From CAG-632 sp963626805 (GTDB taxonomy: Bacteria > Bacillota > Clostridia > Lachnospirales > Lachnospiraceae), in NCBI GenBank assembly GCA_963626805.1, contig CAVFXS010000046.1, positions 65,339 through 129,338 on the forward strand: a stretch of 64,000 nucleotides of DNA. The letters are read 5' to 3'. Shown here piece after piece: positions 40,293 through 50,038 of this stretch. The stretch's first letter is position 1, and each line of letters starts with the position of its first letter. Under the pieces are notes generated by a model, which was not told the DNA's origin, ran no database searches, and saw nothing but the letters and a program-made list of their open reading frames with translations. A program made the translations under genes and the position numbers.

Positions 40293-43200
40293 ATGAAAGA
40301 AAAAGTTGAACAGTATGCAAAGGGCGAGTTTGATGTCAGACGTCCACAGGTAGAGATATCTGCCGATCATTTACAACTGAACATAGAAGCGGGTTCCCGG
40401 TATCAGGGAACACTGACCGTACAGGCTGTAAATGATCAGCGGATGAAAGCGATGGTATATGATAATCGGTACCTGTTTAAGATCGAGCCTCACAATTTTA
40501 TCGGAAAGTCACAGGAGGTCGAGCTGATCTTTGATGCCGGTAAGTGGGAGAAGGGTGAGAAGATCAATGGTATGATCTATCTGGTGACAGACGGAGGCGA
40601 GTTCCGTATTCCATATGATATAGAGATCACGGCACCGGCAGTGGAGAGCTCTATGGGAGAGCTGGACGATATGTTCCAGTTTGCAAGCCTTGCAGAGAAT
40701 AACTGGAATGAGGCAGTCCGGTTGTTCACCTCGCAGGAGTTTTACCGTGCATTTCTGGAGCGGGAGCCGATGTATGCAGAGGTCTATAACAGTCTGACTC
40801 GAAGTCTGTCTGCCAGTCAGGCTATGGAGGAATTTCTGACCTATACGCATAAGAAACGTTCGTTATCATTGGAAGTTCCGGAACACAGACAGCAGCTGGC
40901 ATACCATGAGGAGTCGGAGAAACACAGTCTGCAGCTGGTGAGAAACACCTGGGGCTATCTGAATGCAGAGGTGACCTCTGATGTGCGGTTTATAAAGCCG
41001 TTGAAGCATTATGTCAGTATGGAAGATTTTATCGGAAATAAATACGCACTGGAATATATGGTATTTCCGGAATATATGGATGGAGATTCTAATCTGGGAC
41101 ATATCACGATCGAGACTGCATATCAGAGGGTTGTGGTGGAGATTGCGATCCGGACGGAGACGGTTAATAAGCCGGAACCGCCGCACCTGTTCCGCAACAG
41201 TCATATTATAAAGGTACATCAGTGCAGTCTGATCACCGGTTATCTGGACTTCCGGACCGGGAAGCTGCCACTGGATAAATACGTAGAGAAAACCCTATAT
41301 GCCTTACGGAATCTGGTGCAGTATTGTAAGGAGGACCAGCTGTATCGTCTGGGAATCCTCCATATGAACATTCTGGCGGGCAATCAGATCATGGTGGAGG
41401 AAGAGTTTAAGCGGATCGATGCAGATCAGGATCGGATGGTAGAGGGCAGCCAGGCATCCAGCTATTATGCATACCTGAAAGCACTGGCTTATAAGGATGC
41501 GGATTCGGTTGCGAGAGCCAGAGCCATGATCCGGGAGAAGTTTGAAACACAGGGCGAGAAGCTGTTCTATTTCTGGCTGCTGACATTTCTGGATGATTCT
41601 CAGGATACGGAGAAGGGACCGGTCTATGCGCAGATCCAGAAGCTTTATGAGCAGGGAATCCACAGTCCGATCCTATATTATGAATTATGTGATATGTTTA
41701 ACCGGGAACCGCTGATGCTTCGGAAGCTGGATGCTCTGGAGATATCTGCGATCCGTTGGGGTATGCATCACGAATACATTTCGGATGATGTATTGCATAT
41801 CTGTGTAGAGCTGGCGGGAAAGGAGCATGGATTCCAGAAGAATCTGTTCCGCCTGTTGCAGGAGATCGATACACAGAAGCCGGAGCTGAACGCACTGAAT
41901 GTGATCTGCAGTATGCTGATCCGGGCGAATTGCTGTAAAGAGGAGTATCACGATTATTTTGATCGTGGGATCCGTCAGGGCTTAAAGTTGATCGGTATTT
42001 ATGAATGTTATATCCGCAGTATGAATCTGAAGGAATATCCGGTACTGCCGGAGGCCGTGCTGCGATATCTGATCTACAGTCATACATTAACAGAATATGA
42101 GCAGGCATATCTGTATGCCAATCTGATTCGGAATAAGACGACCTATCCGCAGCTATATGGCGAGATGGCGCCTGTGATCGAGAATTTTATGGAAGAACAG
42201 ATCGTAAAGGGTGCGATTCATGAATTTCTGCTGGTAATTTATAAGGAGTTTCTGAATCCGAAGCAGATCAATCCGAAGTATGCGGCCAGGCTGACCAATA
42301 TTATTTTCAAACGGCGGCTGACCTGCACGAATCCGGGAATCAAGGCGGTCGTTGTAACCCATAAGGAGCTGAAGGATGAACAGCAGGTGCCGGTTATTGA
42401 CGGCAGGGCCTATATTGATATTGTAACGGATTCCGCAGTTGTGACACTGATCGATACCAGAGGAAACCGGTATGTGAGAACCATGCCGTACCGGCTGGAA
42501 CGACTGGTAAATACCGGAGTGTTTTTAGACACCTGTCGGCATTATAATCCGTCCGATGCCCGGTTATTGGCATATATTTACAGTGAAATGGAGCACAGAC
42601 ATCTGCGGGATGCCAGAGATGTGAATCAGGCACGAGATATTCTGGAGTGTCAGGAGTTAAGCTATCAGGCAAGGCAGCAGGCATTGCTGCAGATTATAGA
42701 GTACTATCTGGAGAATTATGACGGAGATATTCTGGAAAAGTACCTGCTACAGGTAGATCTGGATTATCTGGATAAGCTCCACAGTGCGGAGATTATTTCC
42801 GGATATATTATGCGTGGTATGAACCGGAAGGCATATGAGGCCATCCGGAGATTCGGATATGGAGATGTGGAAATCTCCAGACTGCTGCGTCTGGCATCGT
42901 ATATTGTTACAGATACGGACATTATGGGGGATGAGGCACTGACCTCGCTCTGTATCTATCTGTATCAGAAGGGACAGTATAATGACCGGACGATACAGTA
43001 TCTGATTTTCTATTACAAGGCAGATACGAAAGAACTGGCGAAGCTGTGGGAGGTAGCCATGGTTGTGCTGGGAGAGGCCAGAGAGCTGGAGGAGAATATT
43101 CTGGCACAGCTGATATTTGCAGATGCAAGCCTCGATAATGCAATGGATATTTTCCGGTCTTATTATAAGGGAAGACACCGGGGAATGGTTACCAAGGCCT

Positions 43201-43862
43201 TCTTAAAACGAATGGCATATCTGTACTTTATCCGGGAAGAATGGGTACCGGATTCCATGTTTGAGTATCTGATGCTGGAGATTGGCAAGGGAGAGATTCA
43301 GGATGATATCTGCCATGGTGCTATGCTCTGGTATCTGTCGAAGTGTATCCGGCTGACACAGGAAGAAACGACCTATGTTGCCGCTACGGTAGGAAGATTT
43401 TTGAACCGGGGCATTCTGCTTCCGTTCTTTAAGTCCTTTGCAGATATTGTAGATCTGCCACAGGAGCTGTTCCTGAAGACCTATCTGATCTATAAGGGAG
43501 AGGAACGTCAGGAAGTGATCGTAAACTACAGTGTGGGAACCAGTGAACTGCAGACACTGGATTTCCATCCGGCACGGATGGAGGAACGGATTCCGGGCTA
43601 TTATGTACAGGAATTTGTAGTATTCCATGGCGAGCAGCTGTTATATCATTTTGCAGAGAAATATACCGGTAAGGTAACCCTGATCGAGAGTGACAGTATC
43701 CGGAGTGATGCTTATTCACAGGATGCACCGGAGAGCCGGTTTGAACGGCTGAATCAGATGCTGATTCATCAGGAAATGCGGGATGCAGAAGGGCTGACTG
43801 CATCCATGGAGGAATATATGAAATACAGCCATGTATTTGAAGAGGTCATGAGGATCTTATAG
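40293..43862 (+). CDS. DUF5717-type large protein: beta-sandwich plus helical repeats
   Basis: A 1189-aa protein without signal peptide or clear membrane helix. Residues about 1-115 look like an immunoglobulin-like beta-sandwich (LNIEAGSRYQGTLTVQAVND, GMIYLVTDGGEFRIPYDIEI). The rest is mostly helical and repeat-like, as in TPR solenoids, for example LRNLVQYCKEDQLYRLGILH, YYAYLKALAYKDADSVARAR and NYDGDILEKYLLQVDLDYLD, with a beta-rich interlude about 680-740. Near the end GTSELQTLDFHPARMEERIP is another beta segment. I recall this layout as the DUF5717 family of Lachnospiraceae; no function is known. It is the first gene of a four-gene operon with an Hsp70-like protein 15 bases downstream. Confidence 0.7.
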   Translation: MKEKVEQYAKGEFDVRRPQVEISADHLQLNIEAGSRYQGTLTVQAVNDQRMKAMVYDNRYLFKIEPHNFIGKSQEVELIFDAGKWEKGEKINGMIYLVTDGGEFRIPYDIEITAPAVESSMGELDDMFQFASLAENNWNEAVRLFTSQEFYRAFLEREPMYAEVYNSLTRSLSASQAMEEFLTYTHKKRSLSLEVPEHRQQLAYHEESEKHSLQLVRNTWGYLNAEVTSDVRFIKPLKHYVSMEDFIGNKYALEYMVFPEYMDGDSNLGHITIETAYQRVVVEIAIRTETVNKPEPPHLFRNSHIIKVHQCSLITGYLDFRTGKLPLDKYVEKTLYALRNLVQYCKEDQLYRLGILHMNILAGNQIMVEEEFKRIDADQDRMVEGSQASSYYAYLKALAYKDADSVARARAMIREKFETQGEKLFYFWLLTFLDDSQDTEKGPVYAQIQKLYEQGIHSPILYYELCDMFNREPLMLRKLDALEISAIRWGMHHEYISDDVLHICVELAGKEHGFQKNLFRLLQEIDTQKPELNALNVICSMLIRANCCKEEYHDYFDRGIRQGLKLIGIYECYIRSMNLKEYPVLPEAVLRYLIYSHTLTEYEQAYLYANLIRNKTTYPQLYGEMAPVIENFMEEQIVKGAIHEFLLVIYKEFLNPKQINPKYAARLTNIIFKRRLTCTNPGIKAVVVTHKELKDEQQVPVIDGRAYIDIVTDSAVVTLIDTRGNRYVRTMPYRLERLVNTGVFLDTCRHYNPSDARLLAYIYSEMEHRHLRDARDVNQARDILECQELSYQARQQALLQIIEYYLENYDGDILEKYLLQVDLDYLDKLHSAEIISGYIMRGMNRKAYEAIRRFGYGDVEISRLLRLASYIVTDTDIMGDEALTSLCIYLYQKGQYNDRTIQYLIFYYKADTKELAKLWEVAMVVLGEARELEENILAQLIFADASLDNAMDIFRSYYKGRHRGMVTKAFLKRMAYLYFIREEWVPDSMFEYLMLEIGKGEIQDDICHGAMLWYLSKCIRLTQEETTYVAATVGRFLNRGILLPFFKSFADIVDLPQELFLKTYLIYKGEERQEVIVNYSVGTSELQTLDFHPARMEERIPGYYVQEFVVFHGEQLLYHFAEKYTGKVTLIESDSIRSDAYSQDAPESRFERLNQMLIHQEMRDAEGLTASMEEYMKYSHVFEEVMRIL

Positions 43863-43877
43863 AAAGGGGACAGCTTC

Positions 43878-45140
43878 ATGCAGAAATTTTATTTGGGAAT
43901 GGATGTATGTGCGGAATATACGCAGTTAAGCTTTTTTAATCAGCAGACAAAAGAGCCGGAGTCCATCTGCCAGCTGAATACCGTCGATACCTATCTGCTG
44001 CCGAATGTGGCATTTTTCGGAGAGGAAAAGGGACAGTGGTATATCGGAAGCGATGCACTGGAGCATCGATTCCATCAGAAAGGAACCATGCTGGAGCAGG
44101 TCGTGGAGAAGCTGGAATCTACGGAGCGGATGACTTTCCGGGAGGAGAACTATACCTATGAGGATGTACTGCTTCTGATTCTGAAGGGACATATCATGGA
44201 CTTTATCAACCGCTATGAGGATGCACAGATTGAGCGGCTGGTCGTAACGGTTTACAAGTATTCGCATGCATTGTTCCGGGTATTGCATATGCTGCAGGAT
44301 GAGCTGGAGTTATATGGTGACAGATTCTTTATTATCGGACATACCAGTGCGTATCTGCATTTTATCTTCCAGCAGCCGGAGAGTCTTCGGAATAACAGCG
44401 TCGGGCTGTTTGACTACGGACCGGAGGGAATGGATTTCTATCGGGTAGATATTGCCAGAAGAACGACTCCGCAGGTGGTAACGGTGATTCACAGAGACTA
44501 CCGGGAGCAGATGGGATATTACCGGATCTATGATGATAAGCGGGAGCTGGACCAGAGATTTCTGGAGATCGTAAATGAAGTGCTGCGGGAGTCCTATATG
44601 TCTTCGGTTTATCTGACCGGAGTGGGATTCTCGGAGGTATGGGCGAATGCATCCCAGAATGCACTGTGTAACGGCAGACGGGTATTTGTCGGACAGAATA
44701 TTTATACCAAGGGTGCCTGCTATGCGGCATATATCGGCTCCAATGTCATTAATCCGGCCAAATATATCGTAAATGCTGAGGATATGGTACACAGTGATAT
44801 CGGAATTTTAAGCGGAGACAGTACCGGTACCTTTATTCCGATTGCCAGAGGCGGCAGAGAGTGGTATAACGTGCATGGAAAAATATATGTCTGCCTGGAT
44901 GACACCAACCGGGTAGAGCTGTTATATAAGAATCATTATACAAAGGAGGCAATGCGTGAGATCATAGAGATTCACGGACTGCCATCCAGACCGAATAAGA
45001 CGACCAGGCTTTCGCTGGAGGTTGAGATGTACAGCGGGTGCAAGGGCTCGGTTGTGATTCGGGATGAAGGATTTGGAAAACTATATCCGACAACGAATAA
45101 GATTTATCGTAAGGATTTTGTGCTGGATAAAGATGAGTAG
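43878..45140 (+). CDS. DUF5716-type protein with Hsp70/actin-like fold features
   Basis: A 420-aa protein. FYLGMDVCAEYTQLSFF at the N terminus resembles the phosphate-1 loop of actin/Hsp70 ATPases. VGLFDYGPEGMDFYRVDI (from residue 175, Asp179) resembles the phosphate-2 loop, with the usual Gly-Gly-Gly-Thr run replaced. VYLTGVGFSEVWANASQNAL (about 245-264) followed by IYTKGACYAAYIG resembles the adenosine motif and the GAA segment after it. A C-terminal beta region (TTRLSLEVEMYSGCKGSVVI) is like the Hsp70 substrate-side sandwich. ATP binding is possible but the loops are degenerate. It lies between the large solenoid protein and a small helical-repeat protein. Confidence 0.65.
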   Translation: MQKFYLGMDVCAEYTQLSFFNQQTKEPESICQLNTVDTYLLPNVAFFGEEKGQWYIGSDALEHRFHQKGTMLEQVVEKLESTERMTFREENYTYEDVLLLILKGHIMDFINRYEDAQIERLVVTVYKYSHALFRVLHMLQDELELYGDRFFIIGHTSAYLHFIFQQPESLRNNSVGLFDYGPEGMDFYRVDIARRTTPQVVTVIHRDYREQMGYYRIYDDKRELDQRFLEIVNEVLRESYMSSVYLTGVGFSEVWANASQNALCNGRRVFVGQNIYTKGACYAAYIGSNVINPAKYIVNAEDMVHSDIGILSGDSTGTFIPIARGGREWYNVHGKIYVCLDDTNRVELLYKNHYTKEAMREIIEIHGLPSRPNKTTRLSLEVEMYSGCKGSVVIRDEGFGKLYPTTNKIYRKDFVLDKDE

Positions 45141-45158
45141 ACAGGAAGGATCAGAATT

Positions 45159-45992
45159 ATGGGAAGAATTATTCTATGCCAGACCAGGCAGGCGGTAATT
45201 CCATATCGGTTTACAAATACAAAGGTAGAGGTATATTCCTACGAGGAGCTGTGCTTTTATATCTATAACAATGTGGCACTGTTAAATCCGGAGCAGTTTC
45301 AGGGGAAGCTGGTGCAGTGGATCAAGACAGAGCTTGAGATGGAGGAGCTGGCGAACCGGCTGATGGAGAAGCTGGCAGCAGAGGTATCTCTGACGGAGCT
45401 TCTGGTGACCATTCTTTCCGCAGGAAATTATTATGAGCCGGCGGAGATCCAGCAGTTCCGTGATAAGCAGGAGCTTGTGGCATTGCTGCCGGAGGAAGAA
45501 AAGCTGAAGTTAAAGGCAGATAGTTTCCTGATGTATAAGAGACTGCTGAAGGCAATCTCGCTTTATAATACGATTCTTCGGAAAGAGGATCAGATCGAGG
45601 ATCGACGATTCCTCGGTGATGTATATCATAACAAGGGCGTGGCACTGGCAAAGAATATGGAAGTCACAAATGCGAAGCTGGCATTTCTGGAGGCATTTGA
45701 ACGGAATCAGAAGCAGGCATCTCTGGAGGCATATATGACTCTTCGGTTACAGGAAGCAGAGGAGGCGGTTGTAGAGCAGGAGGCCAGAGCATTTGGCTTG
45801 GATGAGGCTGACTTCCAGCACCTGAAGATGCAGCTGGAGGATGCAACAGAGGATGCAGAAAGCACAGCCGCCTACACCCGCTATCAGAAGGCATTGTATA
45901 ATAAAGAGCGGGGCGATTATGAGGCATTTAATCAGCGAATCGATATGATGCTCAATCAGTGGAAGGAAGATTTCAGGGAGCAGATTGTATAA
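45159..45992 (+). CDS. Helical TPR-like protein of unknown function
   Basis: A 277-aa cytosolic protein. A short beta/alpha N-terminal part (GRIILCQTRQAVIPYRFTNT, then YSYEELCFYIYNNVALLNPE) is followed by helices. Residues about 105-190 resemble TPR pairs (MYKRLLKAISLYNTILRKED, DVYHNKGVALAKNMEVTNAK, LAFLEAFERNQKQASLEAYM), and the end is highly charged. No catalytic motif is visible. Position between the Hsp70-like and coiled-coil genes, with gaps of 18 and 12 bases, implies a shared complex. Not recognised as a named protein; it is probably an adaptor. Confidence 0.6.
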   Translation: MGRIILCQTRQAVIPYRFTNTKVEVYSYEELCFYIYNNVALLNPEQFQGKLVQWIKTELEMEELANRLMEKLAAEVSLTELLVTILSAGNYYEPAEIQQFRDKQELVALLPEEEKLKLKADSFLMYKRLLKAISLYNTILRKEDQIEDRRFLGDVYHNKGVALAKNMEVTNAKLAFLEAFERNQKQASLEAYMTLRLQEAEEAVVEQEARAFGLDEADFQHLKMQLEDATEDAESTAAYTRYQKALYNKERGDYEAFNQRIDMMLNQWKEDFREQIV

Positions 45993-46004
45993 GCAGGAGA
46001 CAGT

Positions 46005-47162
46005 ATGGGACTTTTTAAGAAGATTGCGCAGCTGTTTGGACAGACAGAGGTGGAAGAACCGACAAGTCTGGAGTCCATAGATGCGGATGAACAGGGGAAA
46101 AAAGAAGAAGAGGCAGAGCTGAATCATCATCTGGAGCAGATCGTGGATATTACCTATGAGCTGGAGGATCAGAAGCGGGAATACGAGCTTGTGACCATGT
46201 ATTTCTCGGATATTCAGCGAATTGAACAGATGGAGCCGGGCAATCTGAAGAATCTGGAGGAGGATGCACGGAGAATCCTGATGCTGGAGGAGAACCGCCG
46301 GGAGCTGCAACGTACACCCAAGCGGTTGTCAGGGGAGCGTTATAAGCTTCTGATGCGGCTGGAAAAGGATATACCGGAGGCACTGGATCGGTTAAAGGAG
46401 CTGGAGACCATGCGTGGAAAGATCAAGCGGGATCTGGAATATCTGGAGGGCGAGAAGGGCTCCTTGCAATATGAGGAGGAAGAACTGCAGAAGAAGCAGA
46501 AAACCTTGCGGAACAGTGCCGTTGTAATCGGTATTCTGGCTGCTGTGACGATCGTCGGATTTCTGATCCTGACCATAGAGTATCAGATCGAGCTGACGAT
46601 TCCGGGAGCTGCGATTGCAATCGCAGCAATGATCGCAGAGTTTTTGATCTTCGCATCCTATAGCCGGGCGGAAACCGAGCGGAAGCTATGTTACCGGAAG
46701 CATAACCGGGCGATCCTGTTACAGAATAAGGTGAAGATCAAGTGGCTGAATAATACGAACAGTCTGGATTATTTATATGCCAAGTATGAAATAAATACGC
46801 AGAAGGAGCTGGCGTATGACTGGGAGCAGTATCAGGCAATGGTAGCGGAAGAAGAGCAGTATCAGCGAAGCACAGGCGATCTTAAGGTATATCAGGGGGA
46901 ACTGCTGGATATACTGCGGAAAGCCGGTGTGCGGGATGCAGAGATCTGGCTGAAACAGCTGATGGCACTGGTGGATAAGCGTGAGATGGTAGAGGTGAAG
47001 CATTCCCTGAATGTGCGCAGACAGAGGCTGCGTGAGGGTATGAAGAACAATGAGGATCAGAGACAGAACAGCTTTACCTGTGTGAAGGGAATCCTTACGG
47101 AGTATCCGGAGCTCAAGGAGCAGGCAAAGGAGGTCCTGACCTCATATCATATTGCCGTTTAG
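46005..47162 (+). CDS. Membrane-anchored coiled-coil protein of unknown function
   Basis: A 385-aa protein: an acidic N-terminal tail (EVEEPTSLESIDADEQGKKE), a long coiled coil (about 40-165, with LRELQRTPKRLSGERY-like and RLKELETMRGKIKRDLEYLE heptads), two adjacent membrane helices (about 170-191 VVIGILAAVTIVGFLILTI and 196-218 IPGAAIAIAAMIAEFLIFA), and a second charged coiled-coil region to the end. Both ends should face the cytosol. It is the last gene of the four-gene operon and would tether that system to the membrane. No family recognised. Confidence 0.6.
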   Translation: MGLFKKIAQLFGQTEVEEPTSLESIDADEQGKKEEEAELNHHLEQIVDITYELEDQKREYELVTMYFSDIQRIEQMEPGNLKNLEEDARRILMLEENRRELQRTPKRLSGERYKLLMRLEKDIPEALDRLKELETMRGKIKRDLEYLEGEKGSLQYEEEELQKKQKTLRNSAVVIGILAAVTIVGFLILTIEYQIELTIPGAAIAIAAMIAEFLIFASYSRAETERKLCYRKHNRAILLQNKVKIKWLNNTNSLDYLYAKYEINTQKELAYDWEQYQAMVAEEEQYQRSTGDLKVYQGELLDILRKAGVRDAEIWLKQLMALVDKREMVEVKHSLNVRRQRLREGMKNNEDQRQNSFTCVKGILTEYPELKEQAKEVLTSYHIAV

Positions 47163-47211
47163 GAGCAGCCGTTGATGCACATTATGACCTGGCGGCACCA
47201 GAACAAAATAC

Positions 47212-47240
47212 TTGATTTTATCAGTGCATAGCGGTAGTAT
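47212..47240 (+). promoter_or_regulatory. Possible valS promoter
   Basis: TTGATT, 17 bases, TAGTAT; each hexamer has four matches. No T-box antiterminator sequence is visible in the 160-base leader. Confidence 0.3.
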
Positions 47241-47321
47241 TAAACAGATAAAGTTTAAATACTAATAAGACTTGTATAAGAGTTGCAGGTTAGAAGAGGT
47301 TTATAAATCAGGAGGAGAATT

Positions 47322-49964
47322 ATGCACAAGGAATTGGAAAAGACCTACAATCCGCAGGAGATTGAGGAACGCATTTACAGTAAGTGGCTGGAAAAGAAGT
47401 ACTTTCATGCGGAAGTGGATCGGAGTAAGAAACCTTTTACTATCGTGATGCCGCCACCGAATATTACGGGCCAGCTTCATATGGGACATGCATTGGATAA
47501 TACCATGCAGGATATCCTGATTCGGTTTAAGCGTATGCAGGGATACAATGCATTATGGCAGCCGGGTACAGATCATGCCGCAATTGCAACAGAGGTCAAG
47601 GTTATCGAGGCTCTGAAAAAGGAAGGCATCGATAAGCATGATCTGGGTCGTGAGAAGTTTCTGGATCGTGTATGGGACTGGAGAAAAGAGTACGGTGGAC
47701 GGATTGTAAATCAGTTGAAGAAGATGGGTTCTTCCGCAGACTGGGATCGGGAACGATTCACCATGGACGAAGGAAATAACAAGGCGGTTACGGAAGTATT
47801 CTGTAACCTGTATGAGAAGGGTTATATTTATAAAGGCTCCCGCATCGTAAACTGGTGTCCGGTATGTCAGACAACCATTTCGGATGCAGAGGTCGTTCAT
47901 GAGGAGCAGGAAGGTCATTTCTGGCATATCAAGTATCCGGTAGTCGGTGAGGAAGGCAGATTTGTTGAAATCGCTACCACACGTCCGGAGACCTTACTGG
48001 GTGATACCGCAGTAGCAGTCAATCCGGAGGATGAGCGTTATCAGGATATCATTGGCAAGACATTGAAGCTGCCACTGACAGACCGTGAGATTCCGGTTAT
48101 TGCAGATGCATATGTAGATAAAGAGTTCGGAACCGGCTGTGTAAAGATTACACCTGCACATGACCCGAACGATTTCGAGGTTGGAAAGCGTCATAATCTG
48201 GAAGAGATCAATATCATGAATGATGATGCGACCATCAATGAGCTGGGCGGCAAGTATGCAGGCATGGATCGGTATGAGGCCAGAAAGGCCATGGTCGCAG
48301 ATCTGGATGCACTGGGATTGCTTGTAAAGATAGTGCCGCATACCCATATGGTAGGTACGCATGACAGATGTAAGACAACTGTAGAGCCATTGGTAAAGCC
48401 ACAGTGGTTCGTTAAGATGGAAGAGATGGCGAAGCCGGCAAAGCAGGCAGTCGTAGACGGTAAATTAAAGCTCGTTCCGGAGCGCATGGATAAGACTTAT
48501 TATAACTGGCTGGACAATATCCGTGACTGGTGTATTTCCAGACAGCTGTGGTGGGGACACCGGATCCCGGCATGGTATTGTCAGGATTGCGGAGAGACGA
48601 TCGTAGCCAGACAGACACCTTGTACCTGTCCGAAGTGCCAGAGCAAGAACTTAAAGCAGGATGAGGATACGCTGGATACCTGGTTCTCATCTGCACTGTG
48701 GCCATTCTCCACTCTAGGCTGGCCGGAGAAGACAGAGGATCTGGATTATTTCTATCCGACGAATGTACTGGTTACCGGATATGATATCATCTTCTTCTGG
48801 GTTATCCGTATGGTATTTTCCGGCATTGAGCAGACCGGAAAGCTGCCGTTTGATCATGTTTTATTCCATGGTCTGGTACGGGATGATCAGGGACGCAAGA
48901 TGAGTAAATCACTTGGAAACGGTATTGATCCGTTAGAGGTTATTGATAAATACGGTGCGGATGCACTGCGTCTGACACTGATCACCGGTAATGCACCGGG
49001 TAATGATATGCGTTTCTACTGGGAGCGTGTAGAGGCAAGCCGGAACTTTGCAAATAAGATCTGGAATGCATCCCGATTCATTATGATGAATATGGAGAAG
49101 GCAGATACCGCAGAGGTTGATTTAAGTAAGCTTACACAGGCAGACCGCTGGATCCTGTCCAAGGTAAATGCATTGGCAAAAGAAGCAACCGAGAATCTGG
49201 AGAAGTTTGAGATGGGTATTGCTGCAGATAAGATTCACAGCTTTATCTGGGAAGAGTTCTGTGACTGGTATATCGAGATGGTAAAACCACGTCTGTGGAA
49301 TGATGAGGACGAGACTAAGGCAGCAGCCATCTGGACATTAAAGACAGTTCTGATCCAGTCCTTAAAGCTTCTGCATCCGTATATGCCATTTATTACAGAG
49401 GAGATCTTCTGCAACCTGCAGGATGAGGAGGAATCCATTATGATCTCCAAGTGGCCGGAGTTCAGGGAAGAGTGGAACTTTGCTGAGGATGAGGCAGCCG
49501 TTGACACGATTAAGGCAGCCGTTCGTGGTATCCGGAATATCCGGACCGAGATGAATGTCGCTCCAAGCAAGAAGGCAACCGTTTATGTCGTATCAGAGAA
49601 GGAGAGCGTACGGGATATCTTCGAGAACAGTAAGGTATTCTTTGCAACACTCGGATATGCTAGTGAGGTACAGGTTCAGGCAGACAAGACCGGAATTGCA
49701 GAAGATGCAGTATCCGTCCTGATCCATGACGCAGCACTTTATATGCCATTTGCAGATCTGGTTGACATCGAGAAGGAGATCGAGCGTCTGACAAAGGAGC
49801 AGGGGAGACTGCAGGGCGAGATCAAACGAGCACAGGGTATGCTGAATAATCCGAAGTTCGTGGAGAAGGCACCGGCAGCCAAGATCGAAGAAGAGAAGGG
49901 CAAGCTGGAGAAGTACACGCAGATGTTAGCTCAGGTAGAAGAAAGATTAAACCAGTTAAAATAA
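47322..49964 (+). CDS. valS: Valyl-tRNA synthetase
   Basis: An 880-aa class I synthetase charging tRNA-Val. HIGH-type motif PPPNITGQLHMGHALDNTMQ near residue 45; editing (CP1) domain about 190-340 with IATTRPETLLGDTAVAVNPE; zinc-like CQDCGETI...CPKCQSK segment; KMSKS motif GRKMSKSLGNGIDPLEVID; anticodon-binding helices; and a C-terminal coiled coil (LVDIEKEIERLTKEQGRLQG). Length is normal. GGAGGAG seven bases ahead supports the start. Confidence 0.96.
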   Translation: MHKELEKTYNPQEIEERIYSKWLEKKYFHAEVDRSKKPFTIVMPPPNITGQLHMGHALDNTMQDILIRFKRMQGYNALWQPGTDHAAIATEVKVIEALKKEGIDKHDLGREKFLDRVWDWRKEYGGRIVNQLKKMGSSADWDRERFTMDEGNNKAVTEVFCNLYEKGYIYKGSRIVNWCPVCQTTISDAEVVHEEQEGHFWHIKYPVVGEEGRFVEIATTRPETLLGDTAVAVNPEDERYQDIIGKTLKLPLTDREIPVIADAYVDKEFGTGCVKITPAHDPNDFEVGKRHNLEEINIMNDDATINELGGKYAGMDRYEARKAMVADLDALGLLVKIVPHTHMVGTHDRCKTTVEPLVKPQWFVKMEEMAKPAKQAVVDGKLKLVPERMDKTYYNWLDNIRDWCISRQLWWGHRIPAWYCQDCGETIVARQTPCTCPKCQSKNLKQDEDTLDTWFSSALWPFSTLGWPEKTEDLDYFYPTNVLVTGYDIIFFWVIRMVFSGIEQTGKLPFDHVLFHGLVRDDQGRKMSKSLGNGIDPLEVIDKYGADALRLTLITGNAPGNDMRFYWERVEASRNFANKIWNASRFIMMNMEKADTAEVDLSKLTQADRWILSKVNALAKEATENLEKFEMGIAADKIHSFIWEEFCDWYIEMVKPRLWNDEDETKAAAIWTLKTVLIQSLKLLHPYMPFITEEIFCNLQDEEESIMISKWPEFREEWNFAEDEAAVDTIKAAVRGIRNIRTEMNVAPSKKATVYVVSEKESVRDIFENSKVFFATLGYASEVQVQADKTGIAEDAVSVLIHDAALYMPFADLVDIEKEIERLTKEQGRLQGEIKRAQGMLNNPKFVEKAPAAKIEEEKGKLEKYTQMLAQVEERLNQLK

Positions 49965-49977
49965 ATGTATAAAACAC

Positions 49978-50006
49978 TTGCAGTCCGTCAACAATGTAGT
50001 TGTAAC
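49978..50006 (+). promoter_or_regulatory. Possible promoter of the 51-aa protein gene
   Basis: TTGCAG, 17 bases, TGTAAC, ending 33 bases before the small gene. Matches are moderate. Confidence 0.35.
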
Positions 50007-50038
50007 AAGTATTTATTACATTAAAGGAGGACATGAAG

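Noticed and set aside
40182..40370. N-terminal extension of the - strand aminotransferase to 40370
   Set aside because: The extra residues are hydrophobic low-complexity sequence overlapping the divergent promoter and gene; a good AAGGAGAGG site selects 40181.
47163..47321. T-box riboswitch upstream of valS
   Set aside because: The leader is only about 160 bases and lacks the conserved antiterminator sequence (AGGGTGGNACCGCG) and a specifier-type stem; no terminator precedes the gene.
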